From Flavobacteriales bacterium (GTDB lineage: Bacteria; Bacteroidota; Bacteroidia; Flavobacteriales; UBA7312): DNA of 10,481 bases. Both the position numbers and the translations under genes were made by a program. The notes below the pieces were generated by a model. It was not told the origin of the DNA. It did no database searches and was given only the letters and a program-made list of their open reading frames with translations. The first letter of the stretch is position 1. Every line of letters starts with the position of its first letter. The stretch is from positions 1 through 10,481 of the forward strand of contig PKDP01000171.1 in the NCBI GenBank assembly GCA_002862585.1. The letters are read 5' to 3'. Shown piece by piece: positions 1-6,885 of the stretch.

Positions 1-44
1 GTATCTTGTTCATCAGTTTAAAATGACGATAGTTTAATACAGCC

Positions 45-764
45 ATGCTAGAAAACATCTTAATACATAAAATACTTTTTTTGGATGTAGAAACAGTTCC
101 TGTTACAGCCGTTTTTTCGGAACTGCCTAAGGGGTTTCAAAGCTTGTGGGCAGAAAAAACACGTTGGCAACGTTCTCATCAGCAAAGTCCAGAGGAGTTT
201 TACGGTCTTAAAGCGGGGGTAATGGCAGAGTTTGCTAAAGTCATATGCATTTCAGTCGGCTATTTGTATGAAAAGGAAGGGCAGCATTTTTTCAGAATAA
301 AATCCTTTTATGGAGACGATGAGAAAGCAATACTAGAGGATTTAAAATTGTTGTTAGACGAAAAATTCGCCACGCCAAAACACTACTTGTGCGCACATAA
401 TGGCAAAGAGTTTGATTATCCCTTCTTATGCCGAAGAATGCTAGTCAACGGCATACAATTGCCCAAAATATTAGATATTTCTGGCAAAAAGCCGTGGGAA
501 GTTCGTCACCTTGACACTATGGAAATGTGGAAATTTGGCGACTACAAACACTACACTTCTATCAAACTATTAGCAGCATTGTTTGGTATTCCTACACCAA
601 AAGATGACATTGACGGCAGTCAAGTATCCAAAGTGTACTGGCAAGACAAAGACCTTGAACGCATTAAAAACTATTGTCAGAAAGATACCCTAACGGTGGC
701 ACAAATTTTACTTAAATACATGTGTAAGCCTATTCTCACAGAAGAGCAAATAGAAGTTGCATAA
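45..764 (+). CDS. PolB-like 3'-5' exonuclease, DEDDy family
   Basis: Predicted single-domain 3'-5' exonuclease of the RNase H-like fold, related to the proofreading domain of family B DNA polymerases (the 'predicted PolB exonuclease-like 2' family). It would remove nucleotides from DNA 3' ends with two metal ions, presumably in repair or DNA turnover in the cytoplasm. All three Exo motifs are visible: Exo I with D14 and E16 in FLDVETVP, Exo II with N119 and D124 in AHNGKEFDYPF, and Exo III with Y210 and D214 in YCQKD. The YxxxD spacing makes it DEDDy. The segment DIDGSQVSKVYW near 188-199 is, as I recall, typical of this family. No polymerase domain follows, so it is a stand-alone enzyme of full length (239 residues). 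The start is well fixed: an in-frame TAG lies at 30-32 and no other ATG precedes the catalytic D14. The next gene begins 42 bases downstream on the same strand, so co-transcription is possible. Fold and catalysis are well supported; the biological substrate is inferred. Confidence 0.88.
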   Translation: MLENILIHKILFLDVETVPVTAVFSELPKGFQSLWAEKTRWQRSHQQSPEEFYGLKAGVMAEFAKVICISVGYLYEKEGQHFFRIKSFYGDDEKAILEDLKLLLDEKFATPKHYLCAHNGKEFDYPFLCRRMLVNGIQLPKILDISGKKPWEVRHLDTMEMWKFGDYKHYTSIKLLAALFGIPTPKDDIDGSQVSKVYWQDKDLERIKNYCQKDTLTVAQILLKYMCKPILTEEQIEVA

Positions 765-806
765 TTAAAGGATAACCCCTAAATTGAGGCCATAAATATT
801 ACTATC

Positions 807-2588
807 ATGAGCAATACCTTATTAGAATTTAAAAACTTAGTAACGGAATTTCATACAGAAGGAAAAGTAGTTACAGCAGTTAATAATATCAGCTTTACAC
901 TAAACAAAGGTGAAACTATAGGTGTTGTAGGAGAATCTGGTTCTGGTAAGTCGGTCACCTCTCTATCTGCAATGCGACTTATCCCAAGTCCTCCAGGAAA
1001 AATTGCTAATGGAGAAATCATTTTCCACAAAAAAGACCGCGAGAAAGTAGATTTACTTCAGCTTTCCGAGAAGGAAATGAGAGCTCACAGAGGAAATGAT
1101 ATCGCTATGATTTTCCAAGAGCCGATGACCTCACTAAATCCAGTATTTACATGTGGTGATCAAGTTATGGAGGCCATTATACTTCACCAAAATATGAGCA
1201 AGTCTGAAGCAAAAGACTTAACTATAAAATTATTTGAAGAGGTTCAGCTACCAGACCCAGATCGAATTTTTAGCACCTACCCACACCAAATTTCAGGGGG
1301 CCAAAAACAAAGAGTAATGATTGCAATGGCAATGTCGTGTCAGCCGTCTGTTTTAGTAGCCGATGAACCGACAACAGCTCTTGACGTAACTGTTCAGAAA
1401 ACCATTTTGGAACTGATGCAGAAGCTGCAAAAAGAGCACGATATGGGGATATTGTTTATTACTCATGATTTGGGTGTTATTGCCGAGTTGGCCGATAAGG
1501 TTGTAGTAATGTATAAAGGAGATATCGTAGAGCAAGGAAGTGTTTGGGAGATTTTCAATAACCCTCAACATCCTTACACAAAAGGGCTTTTGGCATGTCG
1601 CCCGCCATTAGATAAGCGATATACATTTTTACCAACAGTTGGAGACTTCATGAAGACCAACGATAAAGGTGAGAATATAGCCAATGATATTTCAGTAGAA
1701 GAGTTTACCAAAGACCTAGTTATCTCTAAAAGCGAAAGAGATAAGGCACAAAAAGAGTTGTTTTCAAACGAACCAATTCTTAAAATCAATAAACTCAAAA
1801 CCTACTTCCCTATTAGAAATGGATTCTTTGGCGGAATTACGGACTATGTAAAGGCAGTTGATGATATTAGTTTTGACGTTTACCCGGGTGAAACCTTAGG
1901 TTTAGTTGGGGAGTCGGGTTGTGGTAAAACTACTACAGGCAGGACAATACTTCGATTGAATGAGCCCACAGAAGGTCAAATGCTATACAATGGAAGGGAT
2001 ATTGCTTCCTTTGACGAGAACGAGCTGCGTGAGTTCAGAAAGGAAGTTCAGATAATATTTCAAGACCCTTACTCATCTTTAAATCCTAGAATGACAATAG
2101 GGAATGCTATAATGGAGCCAATGCAAGTGCATGGTATTCTGGATAACGATGAGGAAAGAAAGAAAAGAGTTGAAGAGCTATTAGAAAAAGTAAGTCTAGG
2201 GGCAGAACACTTTAACAGATATCCTCACGAATTCTCAGGAGGACAACGTCAACGAATAGGTATTGCTCGTGCCTTAGCTGTAAACCCTAAATTCATTATT
2301 TGTGATGAGTCTGTTTCGGCTTTAGATGTTTCTGTACAAGCTCAAGTGCTTAATCTCTTGAATGATTTAAAAAAGGAATTTGGTTTAACCTACATATTTA
2401 TATCTCACGATTTATCCGTTGTAAAATATATGAGCGATAGAATGGTTGTGATGCAAAACGGTAAAATCGAAGAAATGGGTGATGCTGATCAGATTTATTC
2501 TGAAGCCAAAACGGCATATACGCAACGATTAATTGCCGCCATTCCTGAAGGAAGAAAAGAAAATATTAAAAAAGTCGCTAAAGCATAA
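807..2588 (+). CDS. ABC transporter ATP-binding protein, fused double ATPase of the oligopeptide/dipeptide (Opp/Dpp) type
   Basis: Cytoplasmic ATPase that would power a membrane importer for peptides or related substrates. Two complete nucleotide-binding domains are fused, corresponding to separate DppD and DppF subunits in many bacteria and to the fused YejF or GsiA layout in E. coli. Domain 1 has Walker A at 42-49 (GESGSGKS), Q-loop Q104, signature SGGQ at 163-166, Walker B with D186-E187 and H-loop H220. Domain 2 has Walker A at 368-375 (GESGCGKT), signature SGGQ at 477-480, Walker B with D500-E501 and H-loop H534. Each domain is followed by an oligopeptide/dipeptide C-terminal element (HPYTKGLL, then AYTQRLIAAIP). 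About 70-80 variable residues, rich in charged residues, separate the two. Both sites look catalytically intact. The start is bounded by an in-frame TAA at 780-782. No permease or solute-binding gene lies in this window, so the partner is encoded elsewhere and the substrate cannot be read from here. Transcription probably ends at the hairpin at 2746-2778. Confidence 0.93.
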   Translation: MSNTLLEFKNLVTEFHTEGKVVTAVNNISFTLNKGETIGVVGESGSGKSVTSLSAMRLIPSPPGKIANGEIIFHKKDREKVDLLQLSEKEMRAHRGNDIAMIFQEPMTSLNPVFTCGDQVMEAIILHQNMSKSEAKDLTIKLFEEVQLPDPDRIFSTYPHQISGGQKQRVMIAMAMSCQPSVLVADEPTTALDVTVQKTILELMQKLQKEHDMGILFITHDLGVIAELADKVVVMYKGDIVEQGSVWEIFNNPQHPYTKGLLACRPPLDKRYTFLPTVGDFMKTNDKGENIANDISVEEFTKDLVISKSERDKAQKELFSNEPILKINKLKTYFPIRNGFFGGITDYVKAVDDISFDVYPGETLGLVGESGCGKTTTGRTILRLNEPTEGQMLYNGRDIASFDENELREFRKEVQIIFQDPYSSLNPRMTIGNAIMEPMQVHGILDNDEERKKRVEELLEKVSLGAEHFNRYPHEFSGGQRQRIGIARALAVNPKFIICDESVSALDVSVQAQVLNLLNDLKKEFGLTYIFISHDLSVVKYMSDRMVVMQNGKIEEMGDADQIYSEAKTAYTQRLIAAIPEGRKENIKKVAKA

Positions 2589-2648
2589 ACAGGCTTCTTT
2601 ATTCATCCAGTCAAATAAGCCATCTATCCAATAATTTTATGAGTCATC

Positions 2649-2744
2649 AAAAAACACTTTTTTCGGGCTAAGCTTCGTTGTATATTTATACTCTTAAAGT
2701 AACGATAGCTTACGCTTCATAAATGAACTTGTTAAGGTCAAGTT
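2649..2744. repeat. Series of inverted repeats in the convergent intergenic region
   Basis: This is the middle of the 188-base gap between the ABC gene and scoB; I found no gene in that gap. Three inverted repeats follow one another. First, A6-CAC-T6 at 2649-2663, a pure A:T stem. Second, an 11-base arm at 2669-2679 (TAAGCTTCGTT) that pairs with 2701-2712 (AACGATAGCTTA) apart from one bulged base; its loop holds a small GTATA/TATAC hairpin at 2680-2691. Third, AACTTG/CAAGTT at 2726-2731 and 2739-2744 with a 7-base loop. The terminator hairpin at 2746-2778 comes directly after. Because these are inverted repeats, either strand's transcript could fold. The A6/T6 element leaves a U6 run on the minus-strand transcript and might help end the scoB message. 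The pairings are visible; the roles as terminator, mRNA 3'-end stabiliser or dispersed repeat are guesses. Confidence 0.45.
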
Positions 2745-2745
2745 G

Positions 2746-2778
2746 GATGTCGAAGTTAACGCCTCGACATCTTTTTTT
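2746..2778 (+). terminator. Rho-independent terminator for the ABC gene, overlapping the scoB stop codon
   Basis: A perfect 8-base-pair stem, GATGTCGA at 2746-2753 with TCGACATC at 2764-2771, encloses a 10-base loop and is followed by seven T residues at 2772-2778. A G-U pair (2745 with 2772) could extend the stem. This is a textbook intrinsic terminator for plus-strand transcription and lies about 157 bases after the ABC stop codon. The last two T residues are also part of the minus-strand scoB stop codon (2777-2779). On the minus strand the hairpin is not followed by a T run, so it is directional and does not obviously terminate scoB. Confidence 0.8.
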
Positions 2779-3433
2779 ATGGGTTCATTTCTGGAATATC
2801 TCCTTCAATTATTAATTCTCCCAGAGTAGCATTTTGAACTTCTTCAACGCTAACACCTGGCGCTCTCTCTAGTAATTTAAAGCCTTCATTTGTTACTTCC
2901 AAAACTGCCAAGTTGGTAACAATTTTCTTTACACATTTTACACCCGTCAGCGGCAAGCTGCATGATTTCAATAGTTTGCTTTCACCAGCTTTATTGGTGT
3001 GCATCATAGCAACGATAATATTATCTGCTGAGGCCACTAAGTCCATTGCCCCTCCCATACCCTTTACCATTTTACCAGGGATTTTCCAATTTGCTATATC
3101 ACCTTGCTCAGAGACTTCCATAGCACCTAAAACCGTTAGCTGTACGTGTTTACCTCTAATCATTGCAAAGCTATTAGCAGAGTCAAAGAATACTGCTCCA
3201 TCAAGCGTCGTTATCGTTTGTTTACCAGCATTAATTAAGTCAGCATCTTCTTCACCATCAAATGGAAAGGCCCCCATTCCTAATACACCATTTTCGGATT
3301 GAAATTCTACATTAATTCCTTCTGGAATATAATTGGCAACTAGTGTAGGGATGCCTATCCCTAAATTGACATAGTATCCATCTTTTAATTCTAGTGCAAT
3401 TCGTTTTGCAATACCAATTTTATCTAGTGCCAT
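2777..3433 (-). CDS. scoB: CoA-transferase subunit B (succinyl-CoA:3-ketoacid or acetate/acetoacetate type)
   Basis: Beta subunit of a class I CoA-transferase that moves CoA between an acyl-CoA donor (succinyl-CoA in the SCOT type) and a 3-oxoacid such as acetoacetate, as used in ketone-body and leucine-derived acetoacetate breakdown. The catalytic glutamate is E47 in QSENGVLGMG, the family's second signature; it forms the covalent glutamyl-CoA intermediate. The N-terminal NLGIGIPT (23-30) is also typical. The 218 residues match bacterial ScoB and AtoA subunits. The start ATG shares one base with the stop codon of the upstream alpha subunit (TAATG), which points to translational coupling and equal expression. 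The choice between a succinyl-CoA-dependent enzyme and an acetate CoA-transferase cannot be settled from motifs; ScoB is favoured by overall resemblance. It is the last gene of the minus-strand run. Confidence 0.92.
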   Translation of the reverse strand: MALDKIGIAKRIALELKDGYYVNLGIGIPTLVANYIPEGINVEFQSENGVLGMGAFPFDGEEDADLINAGKQTITTLDGAVFFDSANSFAMIRGKHVQLTVLGAMEVSEQGDIANWKIPGKMVKGMGGAMDLVASADNIIVAMMHTNKAGESKLLKSCSLPLTGVKCVKKIVTNLAVLEVTNEGFKLLERAPGVSVEEVQNATLGELIIEGDIPEMNP

Positions 3434-4134
3434 TAGTCTTTAGTTCTTACGGTTCGTTGTTCGATTCTTTTCTCATAATTCGAGCCCTGTATTATTCGCT
3501 GTACGAATATACCTGGCGTATGAATACTTGCAGGGTCCAATTCGCCTGCCGGCACAATGTGTTCTACCTCGGCTACAGTTATCTTACCAGCCATAGCCAT
3601 CATAGGGTTAAAATTTCTAGCGGTTCCCTTATAGATTAAGTTTCCTGCAGTATCCCCTTTCCATGCCTTTACAAAAGCAAAGTCTGCCTCAAGAGCACTT
3701 TCAAGAATATGAGGTTGCCCATTAAATTCTCTAACTTCTTTTCCTTCCGCTACCTCTGTTCCGTAGCCAGCCGGAGTATAGAAAGCTGGGATGCCGGCTC
3801 CACCGGCTCTGCATCGTTCAGCAAGTGAGCCTTGAGGTATTAAGTCCACCTCAAGTTCTCCACTAAGCATTTGGCGTTCAAACTCAGCGTTCTCACCAAC
3901 ATATGAGGAGATCATTTTTTTGATTTGTCTTTTTTGGAGGAGTAAACCTAATCCAAAATTGTCGACTCCTGCATTATTTGATATGCAAGTAAGTCCGTTA
4001 ATCCCTGAGTTTGAGAGAGCCTCAATACAGTTCTCGGGGATTCCACATAAGCCAAAACCACCAAGCATGAAAGTCATATTGCTTTGAACACCCTTAATGG
4101 CTTCGTCAATTGATTTAACTTCTTTTTTTATCAT
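3433..4134 (-). CDS. scoA: CoA-transferase subunit A (succinyl-CoA:3-ketoacid or acetate/acetoacetate type)
   Basis: Alpha subunit partner of the preceding beta subunit; the two form the active class I CoA-transferase in the cytoplasm. The first family signature is clear as MLGGFGLCGIPE at about 23-34. ISNNAGVDNFGLG (about 51-63), the glycine-rich RAGGAGIPAFYTPAGYGT (about 109-126) and YKGTARNFNPMMAMA (about 168-182) are conserved SCOT/AtoD-like segments. The 233 residues fit bacterial ScoA. An in-frame TAA just upstream (4138-4140) leaves this ATG as the only reasonable start. It begins 10 bases after the penicillin-binding protein stop codon. I see no TAnnTTTG element in that short gap, so it is probably read from the upstream operon or from a promoter inside the preceding gene. 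The general reaction is certain; the physiological substrate pair is inferred. Confidence 0.92.
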   Translation of the reverse strand: MIKKEVKSIDEAIKGVQSNMTFMLGGFGLCGIPENCIEALSNSGINGLTCISNNAGVDNFGLGLLLQKRQIKKMISSYVGENAEFERQMLSGELEVDLIPQGSLAERCRAGGAGIPAFYTPAGYGTEVAEGKEVREFNGQPHILESALEADFAFVKAWKGDTAGNLIYKGTARNFNPMMAMAGKITVAEVEHIVPAGELDPASIHTPGIFVQRIIQGSNYEKRIEQRTVRTKD

Positions 4135-4144
4135 GTTTTAAGTA

Positions 4145-6406
4145 TTAAAATTCTTCTTCGTAATCTATTGTTCCCATGTCTTTTGATCCACAATCTGAGA
4201 TTAAATCTATGGATTGTGGAATATCGAATTTATCAGGATAAACTCCTAAAGTAGTGGTATCTTTATATACCCTATCCATATATTCTGCCCAAATTGGCAG
4301 AGCCATATTTGCCCCCTGTCCATAGAAAGTTGTTCTAAAATGGACACTTCTATCTTCGTTACCGGACCATACGCCAGTAACAAGATTTGGTGTAATTCCC
4401 ATAAACCATCCGTCAGAATTGTTCTGAGTAGTACCAGTTTTTCCGCCAATTTCGTTTCCAAACTTATATTTTCTTCTAAGCCTAACTCCCGTGCCCATAG
4501 TTACGTCTGCTCGCGGATTATATACCCCATCAACTACACCTTGTAACATTCTTACCATAAGGTCGGCAGTTTTCTCACTCATAGCCTCATTGGTTTTTGG
4601 GCTAAACTCTTGTAATAAAACCCCATTATTATCTTCAATTCTCTGAACAATAATTGGTTCTGTCCATATGCCTTTGTTTACAAATGTTGAGTATGCTCCT
4701 ACCATTTCATAAACAGAAAGGTCAAATGTTCCTAAACAAATTGAGGGTACTGGCGATAAGTTACTTGTTATACCCATTTTTTTGGCTAGATCGAGCAAGG
4801 AGTGTGGCCCAAACTGCTTCATAATATAAGCTGTAATAGTATTTACAGAATTCGCTAATCCAAACTTAAGGTTCATTATCAAACCTTCATATTTATCGTC
4901 AGAATTTCTAGGCACCCAATCTTTATCGGGTAATCCCCATTGTTCCTTTTCAAATACAACTGGTACGTTTGGCACTTCATAACAAGGCGAATAGCCTTCT
5001 TGTAATGCTAAAGCATACAGAAAAGGCTTGAAGGTAGAGCCGACTTGTCGTTTTCCTACTTTTACGTGATCGTATTTAAAGTGCTTGTAGTTTATGCCGC
5101 CTACGTATGCTTTAACATGACCTGTATTTGGATCCATACTCATCATTCCCGAGTGAATGAAATACTTATAGTACCTTGTAGAATCCATCGGACTCATTAT
5201 AGTGTCCACCTCACCTTTCCATGAAAAGACCGTCATAGGAACTTTTTTTCTAAATATTTTCTTTATTTCACTTTGTGACGTATTACTTTCTTTAAGTTTT
5301 CTATAACGCTCGGAACGTTTCATTCCTGATTCCAAAATGTTGTCGATTTGCTCTCTTTCAAAATCTTTTGGGAATGGTGCATTAGTATAGCCTTTCCAAT
5401 GTTTGAAAAAATCGTCTTGTAATGAGGATATATGTGTCTGTACCGCCTCTTCTGCATACTGCTGCATCTTAGAGTTTATAGTGGTATAAATCTTTAGACC
5501 ATCAGTATATAAGTTATAATTTGACCCGTCTGCTTTTACGTTATTGTCACACCATTTTTTCAAAACTCCTCTCAAATGTTCTCTTAAGTAGGGAGCAAGC
5601 CCTTCGTTGTGACTTGCTTTCTTAAAATCTAAAACAATGGGTAAGGTGGATATTGAATCGTATTCTGTCTTGGAGATGAAATCGTATTTGCTCATTTGAG
5701 AAAGAACAACATTTCTTCTGCTTTCTGTAAGTTCTAGTCTTCTGTTCGGATTGTATAAGGATGGGTTTTTGAGCATTCCTACCAACATGGCAGACTCTTG
5801 TAATGAAAGCTCTTTAGGAGTTGTATTGAAATAAATTTGAGCGGCAGATTTTATTCCTACGGCATTATTAATGAAGTCAAACCTATTGAGATACATGTTT
5901 AATATTTCATCTTTGGCGTATTGACGCTCTAGTTTCACAGCAATAATCCACTCCTTAAACTTTTGCATTACCCTTTCAATCCCTGATGCTGGGGTTTTGG
6001 TAAAAAGCATCTTGGCTAATTGCTGAGTTATGGTACTTGCCCCACCTGCACTACTTCCAGTTAACTGCCCTTTAACCGCTCTTAAAAGTGCACGGACATC
6101 AATCCCTGAATGTTCTCTAAACCGAATGTCTTCTGTTGCTAAAAGTGCATTTACTAATTGAGGTGATAGCTCATCATAGTTAATCTTACTTCTATTTTCA
6201 AAAAAATATTTTCCAAGTGTTACGCCATCTGAAGAAATGATTTCAGTGGCGAGATTATTCTTAGGGTTTTCCAATTCTTCAAATGAAGGCAAAGCACCAA
6301 AAAAGCCTGTAGAGGTTATATATAATACAACCGACAATAATATTACAGGACTAAGTATTACTAACCAAATAGAAAAGACCTTTTGTTTTATGGAAGTTAA
6401 TTTCAT
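4145..6406 (-). CDS. Class A penicillin-binding protein (PBP1A family), bifunctional transglycosylase/transpeptidase
   Basis: Inner-membrane enzyme that polymerises lipid II into glycan strands and cross-links the peptides in the periplasm. One N-terminal membrane segment lies at about 11-33 (signal anchor). The family 51 glycosyltransferase domain follows at about 55-230, with catalytic E92 in ATEDIRFREHSGID and the GGASTITQQLAK motif at 121-132. The transpeptidase domain spans about 420-690: nucleophile S457 and K460 in GSTFKPF, the SxN motif at 520-522 (SVN) and the KTG motif at 656-658 followed by TT. All catalytic residues are present. The 753 residues are normal for the family, and the C-terminus is short and acidic. 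The gene starts 2 bases after the gldH stop codon, so the two are surely co-transcribed. Names such as mrcA, ponA or pbpF are used for this family; I give none because orthology to a particular one cannot be read from motifs. Confidence 0.95.
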   Translation of the reverse strand: MKLTSIKQKVFSIWLVILSPVILLSVVLYITSTGFFGALPSFEELENPKNNLATEIISSDGVTLGKYFFENRSKINYDELSPQLVNALLATEDIRFREHSGIDVRALLRAVKGQLTGSSAGGASTITQQLAKMLFTKTPASGIERVMQKFKEWIIAVKLERQYAKDEILNMYLNRFDFINNAVGIKSAAQIYFNTTPKELSLQESAMLVGMLKNPSLYNPNRRLELTESRRNVVLSQMSKYDFISKTEYDSISTLPIVLDFKKASHNEGLAPYLREHLRGVLKKWCDNNVKADGSNYNLYTDGLKIYTTINSKMQQYAEEAVQTHISSLQDDFFKHWKGYTNAPFPKDFEREQIDNILESGMKRSERYRKLKESNTSQSEIKKIFRKKVPMTVFSWKGEVDTIMSPMDSTRYYKYFIHSGMMSMDPNTGHVKAYVGGINYKHFKYDHVKVGKRQVGSTFKPFLYALALQEGYSPCYEVPNVPVVFEKEQWGLPDKDWVPRNSDDKYEGLIMNLKFGLANSVNTITAYIMKQFGPHSLLDLAKKMGITSNLSPVPSICLGTFDLSVYEMVGAYSTFVNKGIWTEPIIVQRIEDNNGVLLQEFSPKTNEAMSEKTADLMVRMLQGVVDGVYNPRADVTMGTGVRLRRKYKFGNEIGGKTGTTQNNSDGWFMGITPNLVTGVWSGNEDRSVHFRTTFYGQGANMALPIWAEYMDRVYKDTTTLGVYPDKFDIPQSIDLISDCGSKDMGTIDYEEEF

Positions 6407-6408
6407 AA

Positions 6409-6885
6409 TTATTCTATGTTTTCAATCCTTAAGCCAATTTCCATTACTCCAGGAAGTTGCTCAATTTTAGAGAGATTACCATGTCTCATAGCTTGTTCAA
6501 TTTTTAAGCTATAAGTACCAGACTCATTCAGCCGAACTTTTTTAAAGGGTACTTGTAAATCCCAAATGTCTCCTAGTCCATCACCCAACCACTTTCCGTC
6601 TTTTTGTGATAAAGTGTTTTCAAGAGTATCGACTTGAGTCGCACCAGATGGTGAAAGGATGTGTATAAATACCCACAGGTTTGAAAAGGGGTAGATGCTA
6701 GAATGACGAATATTTAAAATTAAGTTAACTTCAGATATAGTGTCCGTATTCTCAAATTCAAAGTTTGGCATTTGCCCCAAGCTCCACATATCGTTGTCGA
6801 TTGATATGTTTTTTTCATAAAGCCTATTAGAATCACAAGAGCCCAATAGTACAGCGATTAAAAGTATGTAAATCCCCTTTATCAT
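6409..6885 (-). CDS. gldH: Gliding motility lipoprotein GldH
   Basis: Small envelope lipoprotein of the Bacteroidota gliding apparatus. In Flavobacterium johnsoniae, GldH is needed for gliding and belongs to the set of Gld lipoproteins tied to type IX secretion-dependent motility, although its exact role is unclear. A lipoprotein signal is visible: a short basic start, a hydrophobic run at 5-14, then a lipobox ending LLGSC with C17 as the lipidated residue. The mature part carries the pattern I associate with GldH: NIRHSSIYPFSNLWVFI (about 58-74), a DTLE segment, then KWLGDGLGDIWD (about 98-109). The 158 residues match the family. Its ATG overlaps the stop of the PSP1 gene by four bases (ATGA), and it ends 2 bases before the penicillin-binding protein start. 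GldH homologues also occur in non-gliding Bacteroidota, so the gene does not prove motility here. Confidence 0.88.
   Translation of the reverse strand: MIKGIYILLIAVLLGSCDSNRLYEKNISIDNDMWSLGQMPNFEFENTDTISEVNLILNIRHSSIYPFSNLWVFIHILSPSGATQVDTLENTLSQKDGKWLGDGLGDIWDLQVPFKKVRLNESGTYSLKIEQAMRHGNLSKIEQLPGVMEIGLRIENIE

Noticed and set aside
6..37. Possible promoter before the exonuclease gene: TTG at 6-8 and TAGTTTAA at 30-37 with a 21-base spacer.
   Set aside because: The -7 part fails the conserved TTTG end of the consensus, and the region before position 1 is not visible, so the gene may belong to an upstream operon.
765..806. Possible promoter between the exonuclease and ABC genes (TAAATTGA near 780-787).
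   Set aside because: It lacks one T of the TAnnTTTG consensus, has no -33 partner I could defend, and the 42-base gap is compatible with co-transcription.
2913..3302. 129-codon open frame on the plus strand, opposite scoB.
   Set aside because: It lies wholly inside a gene with clear catalytic motifs on the other strand, and its translation resembles no protein I recognise; a shadow frame.
3394..3639. 81-codon open frame on the plus strand across the scoA/scoB junction.
   Set aside because: It is antisense to two well-supported, translationally coupled genes and has no recognisable domain.
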